A DNA stretch of 64,000 nucleotides from assembly GCF_027244095.1 (NCBI RefSeq), contig NC_069665.1, positions 374,501 to 438,500 on the forward strand. The letters run 5' to 3'. Shown one piece after another: positions 21,698-32,402 of this stretch (its first letter is position 1; each line of letters starts with the position of its first letter). The DNA comes from Hemicordylus capensis. Lineage: Eukaryota > Chordata > Lepidosauria > Squamata > Cordylidae. Below the pieces are notes generated by a model. That model was not told the origin of the DNA. It worked only from the letters and a program-made list of their open reading frames with translations, and did no database searches. The position numbers and the translations under genes were made by a program.

Positions 21698-22559
21698 AAC
21701 AACAGGATTCAAGTCCTGCGTTTACACAAAAGGAGCACAGAAGGACAAATCATTCTTGGCAGACAGTGTGAGAGCACAGGCGGCGGCAGCAGCACAAAAG
21801 GATGAGGTAGCGACACTGGCCAGCCCCGTTTGCTGACTGGCCAGATGGTGGGCGGGGGGAGTGGGCAGCCCTCTGGAGCCGGGCTGGGCCACCTGGGCCC
21901 TCCAGCTGCTGCTGCGTGATTCCTCCCAGCTGGCCCAGCATTGCAGTTCCACAGCAGCCGGCCAGCCCTGCTCTGGAGCACCAGCAGGGGCCGTCCCACT
22001 CCCCCGTCCTCCTGCGGCCCATGCGGGGTGTTGCTCTGCAGCATGCCTGGCAGACCCCTTCCCTGGCTGGAGCCCTCTCTACACCTTGCCTGAACTGCTG
22101 CCTTCCCTACCTCACCACCTCCTTGCCGGTTGGGCACCTGCCTGAAGACCTCTCTCTGCACTCGGAGGAACTGTTCTCATCCTGGCAACACACAGACACA
22201 CACAGCTTAAGCTAGCACAGCAAGCCACAATGCCGACTACCACACTACCACTGCCCACACCAAGCACTGCTCACAGCGGGCCAAAGGGCTCACAGGGCTG
22301 TGGATGCTCTGCATGTAAGACACGGCGTGACCTGACTGGGGCTGTGACAAGGCTGCTCCCTGTCTGGGGCACTCCCAGGGGCATCCCACAGGCCGGCCTC
22401 TTGGGAAGGCTCCAGGCAGGCCGTCTTCCACGCCCCACCCAACCAGACACACCCAATAAATACAGAATAAATAGGGGGCTGTGTGAGCTGCTCAGCTGTT
22501 TTCAGTCCCACTGACAATCTTCCTTGGGAGTCGCAGCCTCCGCGCTGCAGCTCCTGGGC

Positions 22560-25500
22560 TCAGTCTGGCAACAGCAGCTCCAGCTCCTTGTCCGTGAGGC
22601 GGTTGGTGGCCACAATGTGGTTGAGCTGCTGCATATACCGCTCCAGGTCCAGCATGAAGTGGGGGATCCGGGCTTTCTGCAGCACCCCAAACTCTTTGAG
22701 GTGATCCATGTCTTCATAGGAGACCTGAGAAGAAAAAGGGCGCCTGGTTGACAACACGGCAGGTCTCCGTCTTCGCAGAGGCTTTGCACACTTGGGCTTG
22801 TGGGACAGCCCAGGGAGCTTTAGCTCAACAAGCAGAAGAGGGCCAGCAGGCTGGGGGCCAACCCCACTCAGGCCAAACTGGAGGTGGTGTGACACAGGAC
22901 AGCCCAACCTCTTTCCCCTGGGTTAAAAGCAGCCAGGGAGACAACGTGGACCAGGGCCACAGCACTGGTGGAGGGTGCCCCCAGCTTAAATCTCCCCTCC
23001 CCGTCGTTTTCTTCCCAAACAGAGTCGGGAAGGGGGCTTAAGAGGACACACCTGCACACACCTGCTTTCAAACGGGGTGGGTGGGTGGTGGTGTTGCATC
23101 TAGTTGTGCCCTGAGCCCATTGAGCGACTTTGGGTCAATCACCATCTCTCCAACCCAACCTTATGGGGCTGTTGGTGAAGAAAGATACTCCTTGTAGGGA
23201 AGGGAAGGCAAAAATACAACAGACAGAGATCCTGAATTTGAGTGGTTGGTGCCAATCCCAAGATTTGGATTTCTTGAGATAGAAAGGGGACGTGTAAGTG
23301 GGAGGAAGAGCAGCAGGGAAGTGTCCAGTTGCTTGGTGCTGCTGAGGGACCAAAGGCCAGGTGGGCTTTGGGTGCAGAGAGTCCCACATTCAGTCCGGGG
23401 TGCCACCAGCTGAGGAGGAGATCTCTGGTAGCTGGGGGGAAAGAACTGCCCTTCCCTGCTAAGCCTAAGTGAAGGGGGGGGGAGCTCTGGGGTGGGAAAG
23501 GGGCTGCTGAACCTTTCCCCCTCTTCTGCCCCACACAGCCCATTGCTCTCTCCTGCCACTTGTCCCCAAGAACGGCAGCCACAGTTGGGCTCCCAGGCAG
23601 AGGTCTTTCTCAGGGCTAAGGTGTACAGGGGTGGGAGAGATCTGAGAGGAGAAGAAACCGGTGAGGAAAGAGCTGAGCAGCCTCACCCCACTGTGGGGGC
23701 TGCCGCTGGGCATCAAGGTGCTCAGGCGCAGCACCGACAGGGAAGGCGGGTGCTCAGCACCAGGAGGGTCAAGCTGCCTGCTCTTTCCAGGGAAGTGAAG
23801 TCCAGCCTGCAGGCTGTTGGTTCACTGTGCAAGCCCGGAATCTGGTTCCAAGCAGAGAATCTGGCATCCTGGAAGATGCACCACTTGCATCCCTTTTAAA
23901 CAAAAAGCCAGTTTATTCTGCCCTCACAGCAACGGAGAAGAGCGTGGAAGGTCTGTTGCTTATCTCAGTAGCCAGGGGGCACTGCCCCTGCAGATACTCA
24001 GATACTCCTTGGGGAGTATCTGCTGCCCCCCTGCCCTGCTGGAGAGAAATGCCTGAGGCTGAATGGTGTCACTGGCACCACGGAGGAGAGGAGAGCGCAC
24101 CGCGGCGTTACCTTCCCTAGTGCAACCAGCAGCGGGAAGTCTATGGTCTGCCGATGCCGCAGGATCCGGAGAATCCCGTCCAGGTACACTTGATCTTTGC
24201 TGAAACATCCTGAAAGAGAAGAATCGTTGGGCAGAGCAGGAGCCTCAGGCCTCCTTTGCACATCACAGAAACGACTCCGCTGCCATCACATACATACGCT
24301 GCTGGGGTCTGTTTTATTTTTAAAATTAAAAGGCCCAGTAGTAGTAGTAGTTTTTTAAATAAAACCAACTCGGAAGGAAGGGGTTAAAGAGACACGGGTA
24401 TTTTCCTGGGCATTTTGCAATTTCACACCTAGTTGTCCATTGCAGTTGCTGGACAGCTCCATCCTGTTGAGACAGCTGCTATGGACTACCCCACAGGGCA
24501 ATTCCCAGGAAGTTATTCACACATGCCTTCATGCCCTGGGGTACCTGAAGAGCGAATCTGCTTTGCAGCCGATTCGCAGGATGTTTAATTTGGGGATTTA
24601 AATGGATAGTTCACATAGGCTCGGCTCCTCTCCGCAATCCTGGCAGATCTTTTTCCTGTGCGTTCCCACTGGCTTAGTCCGGGTTTTTCTTCCAACCAAT
24701 CACAAATCGCATCCAAGAGGAGGAGGAGAGTGAGAGAGCCCTAACCATGGTCCGCAAAAGACCACATGTCCCAACAACACAATCAGTCCCTCCCTCCCTA
24801 CGCAGGCATGGGGAGCTCTGGTCATTTTAGGGCTGCTTACTTTCCTTTCTGTGCTGGCCACCCTGGACAGAGAAGTGGGGGGGGGGACACCCGTTAGGGA
24901 GCTGAGATGTGGCAGCACAGCACAGGCAGTGGGGGGGGGGAGCAGAAGACAGGGATCCAAGCCTGGCATCAGGGCTGCAGTGTGTATTTGCCTCCATGTG
25001 GTGAATGCAGCTAACATGTGGACTGGCACACTCCAGTCAGGAGGAGATTCAAAGTAAAAGCCCTGTCTGTAAAGCCTCCCGCTGAGGTTTCTGTCTTCAC
25101 TTGTGTGTAGAAGCCCAAAGAAGCCAGGCCTCCAACCAAGAGCGGGGAAAACCCTACAAGCCATCTCTGGTGAGATGCACGTTTTCCTCTCCCATGCTTC
25201 ACTACTCGAGAGGAGAACTTGGAAAAACAGCCCACTCCGGCAAGGAGGGGGGACTTGGAAGCCTTAGTTCCAGGCTGGAACTCTGGGCAGCACCTTTGCT
25301 CCTTAGAATGGCTCCCCCCCCCCACACTTAGAATGACCATTTTTGAAACCATTGTTTCCTTTAATTTTAATGGATTTTATGGTTATTTTTAATGACTATC
25401 CTGTGAACTGCCTTGAGATAAATCTGTTGTGAAAGGCAGTATCCAAGTTTCACAATAAATAAGTTGGCAACTTTAAAGGAGTCTCCATCCTCTTCTAATG

Positions 25501-28500
25501 GCATTCATATCAGGCAGGATGTCAGAAAGAGGTCAGAATGGTTTTGTCTTGTGTGTTCTTGAAACACAGAAATGTTTCCTATTTTCATGGAACCTCTATT
25601 GCCTGTAAGTTATATTCCTTTTTTGTAATTAAAGAAAGATTTGTTACCTTAAAAAGAGAGAGAGCGAGAGAGAGCTGTAATCAGCCTGGGCTTGAAATCT
25701 ATGCCCAGCTCTAACCCTCCTCACACACGCCTTGGCTACCTGCCGCATAAAGGGGTCTTGGTCTGAGACCCTCCTTGTGATTCCCTTTCAAGTGGCTGGA
25801 TGTCCCACACCTGTCTGGGGGTTCAGGCTCGAGGAGGCATCCAGCCTACCTTGGAAGACTGCTGGTGGCCGGTGAGAAGGCCTCCATGGGGCACCCGTGG
25901 CCATGGGGCTGGGTCCTGGGGTGCACAGTGCCATCCAGGCAGCGACCAGCGCCACCGTCCCCTTGCGTGCGCCACTGAGCCTGTCACAGGAGACACACGG
26001 GTGCACACAGGGCTGTGCATGCACCGCCCCCCCCCCCCCCCCACACACACACACTTAGTCACGGACCTGCTGATGAAGAAGTTAGAGGAGAGGCATCCCC
26101 AGTCCGGCCTGAGAAAGAGCCCTCCCTAAAGCCCTGGGAAGCCACTGCCGGTCAGAGCAGACAGTACTGACCCAGATGACCCAGCTGGTCGGACTCAGTA
26201 AAGGGAACTTTTTCCAAACACTCATGAGGACTAGAAACGTCAATATCCACCCACTAGAGAGAAAGTGACCCCAGCCGCCTGCTGGGTTTGTGGTAGGTGC
26301 TCCCTGGATGCTCCTGCATGTTGTTACCTGGCCGGGAGGTGTCCACCTGGCCCCGCTTGGCCCGGACGCAGTACTCCCACCGCACGCCGGCATCCTTCAC
26401 GTAGCGCTCCAGGTCGTGGAAGAGCTCGCAGAAGGACATGCCGCTGGCCTGGACGACGGTGTAGTAGAGCAGGGCGGCCCTCCACAGGAAGGGCTGCTTG
26501 CGGAAGAGGACGCTGTGCAGGCTGGCCAGGCCTTCCTCGGTGGGGTTCACGGGGCTCAGGCCATGCTGCTTGCGGCCTTCCGGGCTGTGCCAGGGCTGGT
26601 GGGCGTTGTTCACGCCGCGGAGGTAGTGGGTGCCTACAGAGGGAGACGACGTGTCAGGCCACAGGCATCCCGCCAGGGCAGCCACCTTCCTCAGATGGGG
26701 GGGCTCTCCCTCCCTGCCAGTCAGGTGGACACACGCCATGCCCAGGGCCGCGCCACGGTGGCTGCCCGGGGGGGGGGGCAGAATCCAGCTCCGGGGGGGG
26801 GAGCCTCCGCCTGCTTTTCATGCTCTGCTTGAGGGGGGGGGCACGTGGGAAGCTCAGAAGCTAGAGAAGGAGAACGGCTCAATCCGACTTCCCAGGGCTG
26901 GGGGCCAGACAGGAGGAGCACACACACACCCACCCCGGGGGGACCCTCACCTATTTCGTGGCGCAGCATGCCCTCCAGCCAGAACTGACGGGCACCAGAG
27001 AGGTTGATGGCCAGAGTGGGGCGGCTGTTCTCCACCATCATCACCGCCTGGGAGAGCAGATCCTCCGTCAGCTGAACCACCACCTGGAAGGCAGCCAAGA
27101 GAAGGGAGGGGCACACACCTAAGCCAGTCTGGACGGCTGAGAGGGCTCCCTAACCAAGGCTGCAGGGGGAGTTTTGGGACAACGCTTGAGCATCTAGGAC
27201 ATGCATTTGCACCCGTCTCAAGAAAGGCACTCAAGCAGGAGGGTCCCTGAGAGGCCACTGGAACAGAGGAAGCTGCCATATCCCCCATCAGGCCATAGGT
27301 CCATCTCGCTCAGTATTGTCTACTCTACACAGACCGGCAGCGGCTTCTCCAAGGTGGCAGGCAGGAGTCTCTCCCAGCCCTCTCTTGGAGATGCTGCTGC
27401 CAGGGAGGAGACTTGGAACCTCCTTCTGCTCTTCCCAGAGCGGTTCCATCTCCTGAGGGGGGGATATCTTCCAGTGCTCATACGTCTAGTCTCCCATTCA
27501 TATGTAACTAGGGCAGAACCTGCTTAGCTAAGGGGACAAGCAATTCTCGCTACCACAAGACCAGCTCTCTTCCCTGCAGGCACTGAAGGCTAAACCTTCT
27601 CACCTGGCTCTCAAAAAAAAGTATGCAGCTCAAACTATGGGACAGGTGCCCCCAGGCAGCCCCCCCCGGGGGAACAAGCAATCTCTTGCAGCCTTCTCCA
27701 GCCCTGCAATGCAGATCTGCAGGGACCCTGCCTGTCCACACACCGCTGGCAGGGATGGGCACTGGGCCAGCACAGGCCTGCCGGCTCCATGGCTGGCTTC
27801 CCTTGCTCATGATGAGGAATCCTGAAGGCCTGTGCATCTGCCTCTCCATGAGGCATCTCTGCACAGGCTGCTGGAAGCTGCTATCAGGATGAGCCTTACA
27901 GCAGACTTCCAGAAGATGGGCATCCAAGAGCCAGGGAGCCACCTCCAGATCGGCTTCCCTACAAGTCCTTGCCGTTTGCTAGGGCTGTACAGAGAACGCC
28001 ATCACGAGGACAACACTGGCTGCTATGGGAAGCGACACGTGCCAAAGTCAATGCAAAGCATAGTCCCCCATTGGTTGCCGAAAAACCACCTTTAGACACA
28101 AGCATGAAGCAACCGCAAGTGTTCCAAGCCCAGCCTCCTTCCGGGTCACCCCCTTTGGACCATGCCACGCAATCGCTCTGCCTCACCTCTCCAGAGCACC
28201 TCTCCTTTTGCATGTATTTCCGGATGATAGACCAGATCTGGCATTTGCTGAGCAGTTTCCCACCGTTGGTGGCTTCAAAGTTCTCGTAAGTGCCATATTT
28301 CTCCAGGACAGCATTCATGATTCCGATAGCCTGCAAGAGAGAGACACGGGCAATCGGTATTGTTTTAAGCATCCAAGGCCTCCACACAGCCTACAGGGGG
28401 CCCTTAACTATGAAGAGTAAAAGGATCCGGAGTCATCACAAAGAGCAATGAAATAAGACATAAATAAAGACGGCTCCCCGTCCCCCATCTAACAAGAAAC

Positions 28501-31500
28501 ATAAGGCAGCCACCACCACCAGCCCCTGGAGGGATGCTGTGCGGGGGCTGGATAGGGCCAGTTGCTCTCCCCCTGCTCAACAGAAGAGAGTCTCCACTTT
28601 AAAGGTGCCTCTTTGCTCACTGAGAAAAGAGGCGCCTCAGTTAACAACTCCCATCATCCTCAGCCACAACAGCCAAAGGCCATGATGGGAACTGTAGTCT
28701 AACACCACCTGCAGACCCAAGGTTGGGAACCCCCACTGTGGGGGGAGGGGGCTCCCTCTACCAGGCCCTGCTGGTGAGTTTCCCAGAAGGTATCCAGCTG
28801 GTCACCCTGGACCTCCTTGCGGCAGGACCCAGCAAGGCAGCTCTTGTGAGGTCTGGGGTGCCGAGAAGGGGCCTGCAGAGCCCATCCCTTCTGCCTCTTG
28901 CTGCCCCCTTTTGCTCAGGACTTTTTTTTTTTTTTTTTTTGCAAGAGTAAAGCTCCAGCATTACCATTCTGACAATTCAGAGGAGGTGATTGGCAAGGCA
29001 ATCACCAAAGGCTAGTCCCAATTCTATCTAGAATTGGCAACACACAAGCAGCATTCTGTTTAGCTGGCTAACTGATTAGCCAGCAACCCTTTGGTATAAA
29101 TTCCCAGTGCACCCCAATACTGAAAGGACACTCACAAGGCAACAAGAAGGAGGGCACATTTGGGGGACCTGTTCTTTTCTTCACCAGCTAGTAGGGATGT
29201 GCATGAACCTGTTCGGAGGCTCTTTTACAGGCCTCCAAACAGGTTAAAATGACTGGCAGTTCAGCTGGTTTGAAGGGGGGGGACTACATCAGAACAGCCC
29301 TGCTGGATCAGGCCCAAGGAAGCCAATCTAGGCCAGCATCCTGGTTCACACAGTGGCCCAACAGATGCCGCTGGAAGCCACAGGCAGGAGTTGAGAGCAT
29401 GCCTTCTCTCCTGCCATTACTCCCCTGCAACTGGTACTCAGAGGCATCCTGCCTTTGAGGCTGGAGGTGGCCTATAGTAGCCCTCCGACAAGTAGCCATT
29501 GAGAGTTCTCTCCTCCATGAAGTCATCCAAACCCTTCTTAAAGCCATCCAGGTTGTTGGCTGTCACCACATCTCATGGCAGAGAATTCCACAAGTTGATT
29601 ATGCCTTGTGTGAAAAAGTACTTCCGTTTGTTGGTCCTAGATTTCCTGGCAATCAATTTCATGGGATGACCCCTGGTTCTAGTGTTATGGGAGAGGGAGA
29701 AGAATTTCTCTCTGTCCACTTTCTCCACACCGTGCATGATTTTATAGACCTCTATCCTGTCTCCCCGCAGTCGTCTTTTTTCTAAACTAAAAAGCCCCAG
29801 GTGTTGTTGCCTCGCCTCCTAAGGAAGGTGCTCCAGGCCCCTGACCATCTTGGTTGCCCTCTTCTGCACCTTCCCCAGTTCTACCTGTCAGGGCGGGGGA
29901 GGGTGCTCTTGCCTCTCCTGCCGCGTTGCCCCCGCCGGCACTGCAGTTGAAAAAGGATCCAGTGAGGCGGTAGCATACCTCTCTGCCGCCCCGTTGGACT
30001 GGAAGTGGCCGGAAGCACCCAGTGTGTGTGCACACATTAAGCACATGTCACACATGTGCCCGTGTGCACGGCATGTGCTGGGTGCTTCCGGTCACTTCCA
30101 GTCAGATGAGGCAACGGGGCGGCAGGGAGGTCCACGGCCGCCCCACCAGACCTTTTTAATTGCAGTGTCAGTGAGGGGGAAACATGCCGGGAGGGGTAAG
30201 AGCACCCTCCCCCACCCTGACCGGTATCCCCCCCACCTTCGAGCTGCCCCCCGCCGGTTCCGTGCACATCCCTACCAGCTAGATCCAGGTCCAGAGTGGT
30301 GGGCCCAGGTGTCCGGAACAATGATTGCGAGGAGAGCTGGTCTTGTGGTCGCAAGCATGAATTGTCCCCTTTGCTAAGCAGGGTCCACCCTGGTTGCATC
30401 TGAATGGGAGACTACATGTGAGAAATTCCCCTCAGGGGGTGGAGCTTCTCTGGGAAGAGCTTGCTTGCAGAGGGTTCCAAGTTCCCTCCTTGGAATTTCC
30501 AAGATAGGGCTCAGAGAAACTCCTGCCTGTCGGAGAAGCCGTTGCCAGTCTATGCAGACAATACTGAGCGAGATGGACGAATAGTCTGTCTCAGTATGGC
30601 AGCTTCCTAGGTTCCCATTGGGGATCTCTGGCTGCACCTCATCAGCTGCAACACACTGGGGTGACCTGCAGAAGCAAGGACAGCACCACTGCCCAGTAGC
30701 TACAGGGCAGGGATCCTAACAGAAGGACCCGGGAATCTGGCCAGCAGATCTGCCCAGAGGCCAGCTCAGAGGCAAGCCTCTGGTATTCAGAGGGCCCAGG
30801 TGAGGCATGTCGAGGCTGCGAGGGCAGAGGTTTTCATGTCGGCAATGTTCCTTGCTACTATTCAACTGCTGGGGGTCAGAGCCCCTTGCTGACCTGCTGC
30901 AGAGACCGACCTCCTGTCTCCCCCTGCTAGAACCCAATCAATATAAATGCCACGGGTGGTGCTGAGTGATGTTGGCTCCCTCCCTCTTGGCGGTCGACCG
31001 CTTGCTGGGCAGAGCAGGAGAGAAGGAGCCAAGATGGCCAAGAACATCCCAGCCACAGAGGGGAACAAGAGCCAGCGTGGTGTAGTGGTTAGAGTGCTGG
31101 ACTAGGACCGGGGAGACCCGAGTTCAAATCCCCATTCAGCCATGAGACTAGCTGGGCCAGTCACTTCTCTCTCAGCCTAGCCTACTTCACAGGGTTGTTG
31201 TGAAAGAGAAACTCAAGTATGTAGTACATCACTCTGGGCTCCTTGGAGGAAGAGCGGGATATAAATGTAAAAATAATAAATAAATAACAACAACAACAAG
31301 AAGGAACAAGGTGGGGCAGGAAAGAGACTGAAAAAGGCTTACCTGATAAATAAATTGGTCTGAGGCATCCTTGTATTTTTCCAAGACCGTTTCAGGGACA
31401 GGCTCCCCATACTCAAACTGGGGGTTGTAGGCGTAAGGGGCCTGGAAGAATTTCTCCCTCTCCTCTTCCACATTCACTGGCCGCAGGGCCACCAGCAAAC

Positions 31501-31924
31501 ACGGGCTCTTCCGGCCACTGCCAGCCCCCTCAGCCTTGGCTTTGGCGATGTGAGGTAGGGAGGTGGCGCTGCGGATCTGGCCCCGTGCCCGGTCTCTCCG
31601 GTTCACTGCACAGATGCTCTCACTCCGGCGCATCCAGCCACAGGGGCCCTGGAAGGCCGGGCAGAGGGCCACAGGAGGCCTGGAGTCCTGGGGGCCCTTG
31701 GCCTTGGGGGGCGTCTGGACCCGCTGCCCTGGGCTGGAACTCGAGTCGGACTCCAGGGAGAGGGATGGAGACAGGAAGGGGTAGAGCTGCAGCCCGTGGC
31801 AGGGAGCGCCCTCCTTCCCGCCCCTCTTCTGCGGCAGGCTGGGCCCAAACACATCCGGGGGGTGCTGCTGCCGCTGCTGCTGCCGCCGCCGCCGATAGGA
31901 CGGAGGCCCCGAGTCCAGCACCAT
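22560..31924 (-). CDS. MATCAP1: MATCAP1 (KIAA0895L), tubulin tyrosine carboxypeptidase, complete coding sequence
   Basis: Zinc metallopeptidase that removes the C-terminal Tyr of alpha-tubulin on microtubules. Coding exons: 31343-31924, 28187-28330, 26951-27083, 26328-26633, 24112-24209, 22560-22724, giving 475 aa against about 471 in human. Residues 1-160 are a basic, Ser/Pro-rich, disordered region. The catalytic domain starts near VEEEREKFFQAPYAYNPQF. The zinc motif HEIGTHYLRG has His284, Glu285 and His289, and it is split by the intron between exons 3 and 4 (HEI-G then THYLRG). Later blocks are YYTVVQASGMSFCELFHDLE, FSKDQVYLDGILRILRHRQT and HIVATNRLTDKELELLLPD at the stop. All junctions are in-frame GT-AG. 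5'UTR exons are not resolved and may start in the CpG island at 34130-36640. Identity is certain. Confidence 0.96.
22725..26327. other. MATCAP1 introns 4 and 5
   Basis: Around exon 24112-24209 these introns contain an unassigned repeat (24495-25090), a LINE-tail-like stretch near 25380-25460 ('aactgccttgagataaat...aataaataag'), a GA-rich run near 25655-25675 and a long C-run at about 26026-26042. No other gene was seen. Confidence 0.6.
24495..25090. repeat. Unassigned interspersed repeat
   Basis: It starts 'ggaagttattcacacatgc' and ends 'gccctgtctgtaaagcctcc', like the repeat at 13128-13575, with a longer and diverged interior. The family is not identified. Confidence 0.45.
27261..27572 (-). 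mobile_element. 5S-like SINE copy, minus strand
   Basis: The reverse complement of 27572-27261 starts AGAGAGCTGGTCTTGTGGTA, contains TTAGCTAAGCAGG and ATGGGAGACTA, and ends 'gcagcttcctctgttcc'. It is nearly full length. It lies in the MATCAP1 intron between exons 28187-28330 and 26951-27083. Confidence 0.85.
28430..28640 (+). repeat. Interspersed repeat shared with 56395-56620
   Basis: Both copies share 'aagacggctccc', 'ctggagggatgctgtgc', 'ggatagggccag' and a closing segment on 'cactttaaaggtgcctc' or its diverged form. It is probably a LINE 3' end, but the family is not named from the sequence alone. Confidence 0.55.
28640..28737 (+). mobile_element. Remnant of the hairpin hAT-like MITE
   Basis: 'acaactcccatcatcctcag' and 'gatgggaactgtagtc' through 'cccaaggttgggaaccccca' match the arms of the element at 21054-21205. 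The copy is shortened and lacks its left terminus. Confidence 0.6.
29192..30274. mobile_element. Non-autonomous hAT-type foldback element with nested CR1
   Basis: It begins TAGGGATGTGCA and ends with the exact reverse complement TGCACATCCCTA. It is flanked by a perfect 8-bp duplication CCAGCTAG at 29184-29191 and 30275-30282, the target-site size of hAT transposons. Inside, an arm at about 29885-30030 is repeated inverted at about 30060-30235 (both contain GGGGGAGGGTGCTCTT and GGAAGCACCCAG). A CR1 LINE sits in the left arm. No transposase coding was seen. It lies in the largest MATCAP1 intron. Confidence 0.9.
29283..29886 (-). mobile_element. CR1 LINE 3' fragment nested in the hAT element
   Basis: On the minus strand it reads CR1 3' blocks: 'gagaaagtggacagagag', 'ctctcccataacactagaac', 'tggaattctctgccatgag', 'ggcctgatccagcagggct'. 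It is flanked on both sides by hAT element sequence, so it inserted after the hAT element. Confidence 0.88.
30331..30617 (+). mobile_element. 5S-like SINE copy, near full length
   Basis: The head GGAGAGCTGGTCTTGTGG resembles a tRNA A-box region. It is followed by TTTGCTAAGCAGGGTC and ATGGGAGACTACATGTG, which match the 5S rRNA A-box and C-box regions. The body runs through 'gccgttgccagtctatgcag' and ends 'cagcttcctaggttcc'. This is the best copy in the window for defining the family. Confidence 0.88.
31069..31302 (+). mobile_element. Sauria-type tRNA-derived SINE
   Basis: The head has an A box (GTGTAGTGGTTAGAGTG) and a B box (CCGAGTTCAAATCCC). The body runs 'cttcacagggttgttgtgaa', and the tail 'aggaagagcgggatataaat' is followed by AATAAATAA and (CAA)n. 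Imperfect flanking repeats (GGAACAAG) are present near both ends. It lies just beyond the donor of MATCAP1 coding exon 1. Confidence 0.88.
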
Positions 31925-32147
31925 CTTGCTCCACAGAGGCCCTCAGAGGGACAGCATCAAGCCAGCCTTCAGGTCTTGGGCCAGATGGGCCTCTGTGGGC
32001 AAAGAAAGGGACACAGGCGTCAAGCCCAGAGGGATCCCTGCCATGCTGGGGGCCAGGCTCCTCTGGGGAGAGAAACTGAGTGGAGGCAGAGACCACGCGT
32101 ATCCACTGTGGAAGCCCCCCACCTTACCCACTCTCAGGGGCCACAGA

Positions 32148-32402
32148 AGTAAAGTGTGCCGCTAAGTTGATATCTACTCCTGGCGGCCACAGAGCCCTGG
32201 GGTTGTCTTTGGTAGAATACAGGAGGGGTTGACCATGGCCTCCTCCCGCGCAGTCTGAGATGATGCCTTTCAGCATCTTCCTATAGCGCTGCTGCCCAAT
32301 ATAAGCGTTCCCCATTGTCTGGGAAACAGACCAGCAGGGATTCAAACCAGCAACCTTCTGCTTGTTAGTCAAACATTTCCCGGCTGCACCACTTAAGGTG
32401 GC
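32148..32402 (-). mobile_element. tRNA-derived SINE copy, minus strand
   Basis: Same family as 2907-3137. It has 'gaatacaggaggggttgacc', 'gatgatgcctttcagcatct' and the reversed tRNA head 'ggattcaaaccagcaacctt'. It lies upstream of the MATCAP1 coding start. Confidence 0.85.

Noticed and set aside
31069-31150. Possible functional tRNA gene
   Set aside because: The A and B boxes belong to a SINE with the Sauria-type body and tail; it does not fold as a complete tRNA.
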